DNA of 18,445 bases from Candidatus Omnitrophota bacterium (GTDB lineage Bacteria > Omnitrophota > Gorgyraeia > Gygaellales > Profunditerraquicolaceae). How positions within the stretch are numbered: position 1 is the first letter of the stretch; every line of letters starts with the position of its first letter. The notes beneath the pieces are model-generated. The model worked only from the letters and a program-made list of their open reading frames with translations, did no database searches and was not told where the DNA came from. A program made the translations under genes and the position numbers. This document shows, piece by piece, positions 13,015 to 18,445 of the stretch. The stretch is taken from the NCBI GenBank assembly GCA_016931435.1, contig JAFGET010000176.1, positions 1 through 18,445 of the forward strand, given 5' to 3'.

Positions 13015-13451
13015 ATGATAATATTCGTATATATGCCCGCCACAATATCATCCCCCACTACGCCAAGGCTGCCTTTTAGATTCTGGACCCATCCGCAAGG
13101 GTATGGCTTTAAGGCATCCAGCGCCCTGAATAAAACAAAAGCAATGACAACCAACTTGATGTCATAAGGCAAAAACAACAGCGCCAAAAGCATGCCTAAG
13201 ACTTCATCTATAACGATGTAATTAGCGTCTTTTTTCCGGTAGATCTGCTCGGCTTTACCGCCTAATAACAGGCTTAAAAAAAGCAGTATCCCTATCGCCC
13301 AAAGATAGGCAGACAAATTCCCTTTGACCAGATAATATACGATGATCCCGCCCAAAGAGCCGAAGGTCCCGGGGATAAACGGAATATGCCCCAGGTAAAA
13401 AAAACTTACGATAGTCTTGATCAGGCGATCGCTGAATTTTTTTGCGTCCAT
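12975..13451 (-). CDS. pgpA: Phosphatidylglycerophosphatase A
   Basis: PgpA removes the phosphate from phosphatidylglycerophosphate, the step after PgsA. The 158 residues contain the family motifs PGTFGSLGG (about 27-35), YIVIDEVLGM (about 78-87), FRALDALKPYP (about 108-118) and LGVVGDDIVAGIY (about 129-141), together with several membrane helices. The acidic residues in IDE and GDD are the expected metal-binding site. It starts 1 nt after the pgsA stop and is clearly co-transcribed with it. The 3' end overlaps thpR on the opposite strand. Confidence 0.94.
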   Translation of the reverse strand: MDAKKFSDRLIKTIVSFFYLGHIPFIPGTFGSLGGIIVYYLVKGNLSAYLWAIGILLFLSLLLGGKAEQIYRKKDANYIVIDEVLGMLLALLFLPYDIKLVVIAFVLFRALDALKPYPCGWVQNLKGSLGVVGDDIVAGIYTNIIIQIALRLASFRAS

Positions 13452-13452
13452 A

Positions 13453-14031
13453 TCATAACTTGGTGATGATCCTGCGGTTTTGCCAAAGATAAAACAGCCC
13501 GGAATAAAGAGTCAGGGTGACTGTGACTATCATCAGGAAATATATCCCCTGCCTGAAGAGGCGCTCCCCGTCTGGATTCCAGGTATAGAATGTAAGCATG
13601 ACTTCCTTGAAAACTATAAAACCCAGTATAAAAAGGATCACCAGCATCTGGGAGACGGTCTTGTGCTTGCCGGCTTTACTTGCCGCCAGGACTTTTCCTT
13701 TATTCAGGGCAAAAAGCCGCAAAGAGGTGATAAGTATCTCGCGGGCGACGATGATCATAAGCATCCAGGCATCTACAAGCTGCATCTGCACAAATGCCGA
13801 AAACGCGGCCAAAACCAGTATCTTATCGGCGATCGGGTCCATCAGTTTGCCGAAATCCGTGAACATATTTCTTTTCCTGGCGATCCTGCCGTCAAGGTAA
13901 TCGGAAAGCGCGGCGAATAAAAAAATCGCAAGGCTTATGACTTTAGCCCAAAGCCCGTGCACGAATAAAAAAGCCATGAAGACAAAGGTCAAAAAGATCC
14001 TTAATACGGTCAATCTATTGGCTATATTCAT
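13453..14031 (-). CDS. pgsA: CDP-diacylglycerol-glycerol-3-phosphate 3-phosphatidyltransferase
   Basis: PgsA makes phosphatidylglycerophosphate at the membrane, the committed step to phosphatidylglycerol. The CDP-alcohol phosphotransferase signature is exact: Asp44, Asp47-Gly48, Ala51-Arg52, Gly61, Asp65 and Asp69 (SDYLDGRIAR... then FGKLMDPIADK). About five or six hydrophobic helices and 192 residues fit the family. The ATG overlaps the rimO stop by 4 nt (ATGA), and pgpA follows at once, so the two successive enzymes of the pathway are made together. Confidence 0.95.
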   Translation of the reverse strand: MNIANRLTVLRIFLTFVFMAFLFVHGLWAKVISLAIFLFAALSDYLDGRIARKRNMFTDFGKLMDPIADKILVLAAFSAFVQMQLVDAWMLMIIVAREILITSLRLFALNKGKVLAASKAGKHKTVSQMLVILFILGFIVFKEVMLTFYTWNPDGERLFRQGIYFLMIVTVTLTLYSGLFYLWQNRRIITKL

Positions 14032-15287
14032 CTGGTTTCTCCTACGAGATCATATTCGAGCGTATCGGTAATCTTTACCGGGACAAAATCTCCCGGCCGA
14101 AGGTCTTTTTTAGAACGCACGTAAACGATCCCGTCCACTTCCGGAGCGTCAAACCGGCTTCTGGCCAAATAATGGTCTTTTTCTTTCTCGTCTATGAGGA
14201 CTTCCATTGTTTTTCCTTTGAATCCCGCGTTGATATCGCAGGATATCTGCTGCTGCAGGCGCATCAGCTCATCCAGGCGCTCTCTTTTTATCTTTTCGGG
14301 GACCTGCCCGGGGAAAGTGTAGGCTGCCGTGCCTTCCTCGCGCGAATAAATAAACGCCCCCAGCCTCTCAAAACGCGCCTCTTTGATAAAATCCAATAAC
14401 TCCCTGAATTCCTTATCGGTCTCGGAAGGAAAACCCACGATCAAAGAAGTGCGCAGGCCTATGCCCGGTATTTTTTTCCTGATCTTACAAAGAAGCGATA
14501 AGATCTCCCGTTTTGCGGTATTCCTATGCATCAGCCTCAGGATACGGTCATTGATATGCTGAAGCGGCAGATCGATATATTTACATATTACCGGCTCGTT
14601 CTTTATCAGGCCTAAAAGAGCGTCGTCTAACCGCGTTGGGTAAAGATATAATAACCTTAGCCAGTGGATATTTTTTATTTCTTTGAGTATCAGCCGCAGT
14701 AACCGTGATAAAGCCGGTTTTTTATAAAGGTCCAGGCCCCAGGAGCTGATATCCTGGCCGATAATATTTACTTCCCTGACTCCCGCTCTATCCAATTCCT
14801 TTATCTTCCCAAGCACGGAATCAGGCCCTAAACTGACGAAATCTCCTTTTATTCGCGGGATCACGCAATAGCTGCAATTATTGACGCAGCTTTCGCAGAT
14901 CTTCAAATACGCGTAATGCGCAGGAGACAGGCTAAACCTACGGGGCTGACAATCCAAAGATACCCGGCCTACAAAAGCATCTACCTCGGGAAGCTCCCGC
15001 GCTAATTTTTCTTTATAGCGCTGCGTGAGGCATCCGTAGACAATTACCTTCTTTAACTTACCTTCTTTCTTTAAAGCTACCAGGTCCAGGATGGCGTCGA
15101 TAGATTCTACTTTGGCTTCCCGGATAAAAGCGCAGGTATTGACCAGGGCTACGTCGGCTTTTTCTATATCTACTATAGATATGCCTTTTTTAAAACATAG
15201 CCTGCTTAATATGCTTTCCGAATCGACAAGGTTCCTCGGGCAGCCCAGGCTTAAGATACCCACCTTGTATCCGGGCCGGGGCCTCAT
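14028..15287 (-). CDS. rimO: Ribosomal protein S12 methylthiotransferase
   Basis: RimO is a radical-SAM enzyme that adds a methylthio group to an aspartate of ribosomal protein S12. The 419 residues hold the N-terminal cluster cysteines Cys16, Cys52 and Cys86 (LGCPRNLVDSE, VNTCAF, YGCLTQR), the radical-SAM triad Cys134-x3-Cys138-x2-Cys141 and a C-terminal TRAM-like domain. GCPRNLVDSE is typical of RimO rather than the tRNA enzyme MiaB. The start overlaps the rodZ stop (ATGA), and pgsA overlaps its end. Confidence 0.95.
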   Translation of the reverse strand: MRPRPGYKVGILSLGCPRNLVDSESILSRLCFKKGISIVDIEKADVALVNTCAFIREAKVESIDAILDLVALKKEGKLKKVIVYGCLTQRYKEKLARELPEVDAFVGRVSLDCQPRRFSLSPAHYAYLKICESCVNNCSYCVIPRIKGDFVSLGPDSVLGKIKELDRAGVREVNIIGQDISSWGLDLYKKPALSRLLRLILKEIKNIHWLRLLYLYPTRLDDALLGLIKNEPVICKYIDLPLQHINDRILRLMHRNTAKREILSLLCKIRKKIPGIGLRTSLIVGFPSETDKEFRELLDFIKEARFERLGAFIYSREEGTAAYTFPGQVPEKIKRERLDELMRLQQQISCDINAGFKGKTMEVLIDEKEKDHYLARSRFDAPEVDGIVYVRSKKDLRPGDFVPVKITDTLEYDLVGETR

Positions 15288-16057
15288 CGCTTGATCTTCA
15301 GGCCTTCTTTATCGATAGTAATATTTTTTATCGCCTGGCCTTTTCTTCCCAGCGGCACTATGCGCTTGCCGTTTACCTCAAGGTCTACCGCCCCGGCATT
15401 CCCCAGGGAAAAATCTATTCTTTCCTTTGCCTGCCAGCTCTCTGACCTGCCGCGCTCAATGACCCCCTGGAAGACTGTGCGCCCGTCTATTTTTAAATAA
15501 GGTACGTAACAGTTACTCTTGGCGTAGATCACAAGCTTGATAGCGGATGAAACTACGGTTGGAGAGGCCTGCTTTTTTGTTGGAGCCGGCTTGACCTCGG
15601 GCTTATTCTTATTAAGCAGGGCGGCTTTTGACCTGGATTCTTTTGCGCGGAGCGAAATACTCTTGCCCAGGCTAAAAAAACCCCATAAGACCAGGATCGC
15701 GGTTATGAATACCGCCAGCGACTTGAACTTTAAATATTTATTTTTGAATCCGGAAAATCTTTCAAGCGGCTCCTTGAATGCCTGCGAAGTCCTTTTCGCC
15801 GACGGCTTTGCGGGCATATAGACAGAAGAGCTGTCCTTTTGCGTATAATCTAGAATACATTCTTTAGGGTCGAGGCCTAAAAATTTACAGTAAATTTTTA
15901 TAAAACCTCTTAGATATACGGGATTAAGGTTTAAAAAACCGTCTTCCTCTATAGACCTTAGGATGCGCAGGTCGATCTTTGTCTTTTTGTGCACTTCCTC
16001 AAGGCTTAAGCCTTTTTCAAGTCGTAATTTTTTAAGTTTTGCTCCTGCTGTCTCCAT
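15284..16057 (-). CDS. rodZ: RodZ-like cytoskeleton/cell-shape protein
   Basis: RodZ anchors the MreB cytoskeleton to the membrane in rod-shaped cells. An N-terminal helix-turn-helix domain (about 4-70: LKKLRLEKGLSLEEVHKKTK, then YLRGFIKIYCKFLGLDP) is followed by a charged linker, one membrane helix (about 113-131) and a periplasmic beta-rich DUF4115-like domain (about 172-235: YVPYLKIDGRTVF, then DLEVNGK). At 257 residues it is slightly shorter than E. coli RodZ. It starts 3 nt after the ftsK stop and overlaps rimO. MreB is not in the window. The domain order makes the RodZ call strong even without function data. Confidence 0.88.
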   Translation of the reverse strand: METAGAKLKKLRLEKGLSLEEVHKKTKIDLRILRSIEEDGFLNLNPVYLRGFIKIYCKFLGLDPKECILDYTQKDSSSVYMPAKPSAKRTSQAFKEPLERFSGFKNKYLKFKSLAVFITAILVLWGFFSLGKSISLRAKESRSKAALLNKNKPEVKPAPTKKQASPTVVSSAIKLVIYAKSNCYVPYLKIDGRTVFQGVIERGRSESWQAKERIDFSLGNAGAVDLEVNGKRIVPLGRKGQAIKNITIDKEGLKIKR

Positions 16058-16060
16058 GCC

Positions 16061-18247
16061 TTACGCTTCTTCCTCCACGCCTTCCCGGTCCTCTTCTGCC
16101 ATCAATCCCTTGTTAAGCCAATCTTCTCTATCTGCCAATATCCTGCGCGGTTTCGACCCCTCAAAAGCCCCGATCAGCCCCTCCTGCTCCATCATATCTA
16201 TAATGCGCGCCGCGCGCGTATACCCTAAGCGCATGCGCCTCTGCAATATGGACACGGATGCCTGGTTGCTTTCCATGATAACCCTTACCGCTTCATCGTA
16301 AAGCTCGTCCTTCTGGCCGCCTGAAAACGCCGACTTTTGCTGTTCCTTTAGGATCTCTTCATCATAAACCGGCTCGCTCTGCGATTTAATAAACTCTACG
16401 ACCCGCTCTATTTCTTTATCCGTGATCAATGTGCCCTGGGCGCGGATCAATTTTTCTTCTCCGGGCCGCAAAAATAACATATCGCCTTTGCCTAAAAGCT
16501 TATCCGCTCCGTTCATATCCAGGACCGTGCGCGAATCTACTTTTGAGGCCACCTTAAAAGATATACGCGCCGGAAAATTCGCCTTGATCACTCCGGTGAT
16601 TACGTCAACCGAAGGCCTTTGCGTTGCTAAAATAAGGTGTATTCCTACCGCACGCGATAGCTGCGCGAGGCGGGTGATGGCATTTTCGATCTGGTCGCGC
16701 GAAACCACCATCAGGTCCGCAAGTTCATCTATTATCACTACGATGTAAGGGATCTTCTCCTGTTTTTCATTATAGGATTCGATATTACGCACGCCGGCCT
16801 TCGCCAATAATTGATAACGCTCTTCCATCTCATTGACCACCCAATTGAGCGCCACCGCCGCCTTTTTGGCGTCAGTCACTACCGGACAGATAAGGTGCGG
16901 GATACCATTAAAAGGAGCGAGCTCGACCATCTTGGGGTCGACCATCAAAAATTTTAATTCTGCGGGAGCCCTCTTATAAAGTAAGGATAAGATCAAAGAA
17001 TTTACGCAGACGGTCTTACCGGAACCGGTAGTGCCGGCGATCAAAAGATGCGGCATGCCGGATAAGTCTGTAATGATCGGTTGTCCGGTGATATCCTTGC
17101 CTAAAGCCAGGCTTAAATTCCGGGAAGAATTCTGGAATTCCGCGGAAGAAAAAACTTCTTTCAAATATACGAAACTGCCCTTTATATTAGGGACTTCCAC
17201 GCCTACCCTGCCCTTACCGGGGATAGGAGCGACTATCCTCACCGACTGCGCCTTCATCGCCAAAGCGATATCATCGCCTAAGGCCACAATGCGGTTTAAT
17301 TTTACTCCCGGGGCAGGTTCAAGTTCATAACGCGTGATTATCGGGCCGCGCTCTATATCGGTGACCTTGACTGAGATCCCAAAATCCGCTAACGTCTCTT
17401 CCAGGACCTGCGCGCTATCAGTCAGGTCTTCTTTGATCTGCCTGGCTTCAACCGAAGGAGGCGCATCTAACAGATCAAGAGAAGGCAGGCAATAATCTCC
17501 CGGGAGTATCTCCTGCGCCTTTACTCTGGCCGTGGGGAGCGATGCGGGCTTATCCTTTATCTGGATCTTGGGTTTTCCCGGAATCGCCTCTTTCGGGGCC
17601 GATACTTTCAATTTAACCGGCGGCTGCGGCGCTAAAGATTCCTGTTTCTTGACCGCCTTGAGGCGCGCAGGCAAGGAAACCGGCAATTCTTTTTTTCTTG
17701 ATCTTAAAAAACCCCGAAGAGCAGTTCTAAAATAATCCCGCGCCTTAAAGATAAAAGCCGAAACCAAGACCTCGCTGACCAAGGCGAAAGAAAGCACGCT
17801 TAAGGTAATAAAGACTATGTAGGCGCCTAAAAACCCGAAATACTTGACCACAAAACGAGAGATGATGAACCCCAGGAACCCTCCGCGGGAAAAAACAGCT
17901 GTCTCATTTTTTAAGCCGGTGGCTATCAGCGCCCCCAGCGATAACAATAATACCAAGATCCCTAATAAACGCGGCAGGCGCAGGTCAGGCTCATCCTGGC
18001 GCAAAAACTTGACCCCTAAAAATAAGACGAATAACGGGATGGAATAGCTGGGCCAGCCAAAAAGGAAAAAGAGCACTCCGGATAGATATGCTCCGAACGA
18101 CCTGACCAGGTTCTTTGGGGGAATATTAGGATGCGAAGTGTAAAAACTTAGATCGTAGGGGGTAAAAGAAACGAGGCTGGCTAGAATAAGTAAGCCTACC
18201 GCAACCAAACATATACCTTTGACCTCATTTAATCTTTTTTCTCTCAC
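16061..18247 (-). CDS. ftsK: DNA translocase FtsK/SpoIIIE
   Basis: FtsK pumps chromosome ends through the closing septum. The N terminus has about four membrane helices (about 11-28, 51-80, 93-111 and 134-167). A charged, Pro/Lys-rich linker (about 180-245) follows, then the alpha/beta motor with Walker A GTTGSGKT (405-412) and Walker B VVIIDE (503-508), and finally the winged-helix gamma domain (about 645-704: DEAVRVIMESNQASVSILQRR is its start) that reads oriented DNA motifs. The 728 residues are in the SpoIIIE/short FtsK range. The start is GTG at 18247; the Shine-Dalgarno is weak. An acidic tail (EEDREGVEEEA) follows the gamma domain. pnp ends 18 nt upstream. Confidence 0.96.
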   Translation of the reverse strand: MREKRLNEVKGICLVAVGLLILASLVSFTPYDLSFYTSHPNIPPKNLVRSFGAYLSGVLFFLFGWPSYSIPLFVLFLGVKFLRQDEPDLRLPRLLGILVLLLSLGALIATGLKNETAVFSRGGFLGFIISRFVVKYFGFLGAYIVFITLSVLSFALVSEVLVSAFIFKARDYFRTALRGFLRSRKKELPVSLPARLKAVKKQESLAPQPPVKLKVSAPKEAIPGKPKIQIKDKPASLPTARVKAQEILPGDYCLPSLDLLDAPPSVEARQIKEDLTDSAQVLEETLADFGISVKVTDIERGPIITRYELEPAPGVKLNRIVALGDDIALAMKAQSVRIVAPIPGKGRVGVEVPNIKGSFVYLKEVFSSAEFQNSSRNLSLALGKDITGQPIITDLSGMPHLLIAGTTGSGKTVCVNSLILSLLYKRAPAELKFLMVDPKMVELAPFNGIPHLICPVVTDAKKAAVALNWVVNEMEERYQLLAKAGVRNIESYNEKQEKIPYIVVIIDELADLMVVSRDQIENAITRLAQLSRAVGIHLILATQRPSVDVITGVIKANFPARISFKVASKVDSRTVLDMNGADKLLGKGDMLFLRPGEEKLIRAQGTLITDKEIERVVEFIKSQSEPVYDEEILKEQQKSAFSGGQKDELYDEAVRVIMESNQASVSILQRRMRLGYTRAARIIDMMEQEGLIGAFEGSKPRRILADREDWLNKGLMAEEDREGVEEEA

Positions 18248-18265
18248 CGTGCGCCAAACAGTATT

Positions 18266-18445
18266 TTAAGCCGCCGCCTGTTTTTTGCTAAGATTAATCC
18301 TGCCTAATTCATCTATGGCGATGACCTTCACTTTAAATTCGTCTCCGATCTTGACTACGTCTTCGACGTTTTTGACAAAGCGATCGGCCAACTCGGAAAC
18401 ATGCACTAGCCCTTCCTTAGTAGGCGTAATCTCGCAAAAAGCTCC
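18266..18445 (-). CDS. pnp: Polyribonucleotide nucleotidyltransferase, C-terminal S1 domain (3' part)
   Basis: Only the last 59 codons are in the window; the gene enters from the right edge. They encode an S1 RNA-binding barrel with the PNPase ending pattern: GAFCEITPTKEGLVHVSELA, DRFVKNVEDVVKIGDEFKVK, then IDELGRINLSKK. PNPase degrades RNA 3' to 5' by phosphorolysis and is part of the degradosome. Other S1 proteins share the fold, so the call rests on the close match of this ending to PNPase and on the location before ftsK. The tail after the S1 domain is very short (QAAA). Confidence 0.85.
   Translation of the reverse strand, partial: GAFCEITPTKEGLVHVSELADRFVKNVEDVVKIGDEFKVKVIAIDELGRINLSKKQAAA

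Noticed and set aside
14028..15287. MiaB (tRNA methylthiotransferase) instead of RimO
   Set aside because: The N-terminal GCPRNLVDSE motif and overall pattern are RimO-type; MiaB proteins usually have a CQMN-type motif there.

Overview
The window reads as a chromosomal housekeeping region from an uncultured bacterium. Almost everything is on the minus strand in tightly packed runs, with ATGA/GTGA-type overlaps between neighbours. Mid-range GC, many short A/T-rich intergenic repeats, REP-like hairpins and a tandem FtsH suggest a candidate-phylum lineage such as Omnitrophota. That placement is an inference from style and gene content, not a demonstrated identity.

Right block (about 18.4 to 13.0 kb, minus strand): the 3' end of pnp, then ftsK, a rodZ-like gene, rimO, pgsA and pgpA. 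This is the familiar pnp/ftsK/rodZ/pgsA neighbourhood (RNA decay, chromosome translocation, cell shape, S12 modification, phosphatidylglycerol synthesis). pncC (the CinA C-terminal domain) and thpR, which often follow pgsA in other bacteria, lie here on the plus strand (11.9 to 13.0 kb) and run convergently into pgpA with a 40-nt overlap.

Centre (about 11.9 to 6.6 kb, minus strand): riboflavin synthesis. Two back-to-back sigma70-type promoters share one -35 region at 11888-11894. One drives pncC with almost no leader. The other drives an FMN riboswitch with a very large P6 insertion and an intrinsic terminator ahead of ribBA. ribH follows. A hairpin-rich spacer then leads into nusB, a PHP-family phosphoesterase, ribD and ribE.

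Left block (about 6.6 to 0.6 kb, minus strand): the run from nusB continues without a real gap through an AEC-family permease, smpB, a 1020-residue tandem FtsH, an unrecognised lipoprotein and then the tmRNA gene ssrA. The most unusual biology is here. The FtsH polypeptide carries two complete AAA+/M41 units, and the first has lost the leading His of HEXXH. The tmRNA appears to encode a 49-residue tag, far longer than usual, with a normal-looking resume site and a stop codon in the expected hairpin loop. SmpB, tmRNA and a membrane AAA+ protease that could destroy tagged products thus sit in one apparent transcription unit.

Far left (1 to 603): the 5' part of a lipoprotein gene with a copper-amine-oxidase-like N-terminal domain, preceded by about 230 nt of stacked short repeats and palindromes. 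One perfect 36-nt palindrome overlaps the CCA end of the tmRNA.
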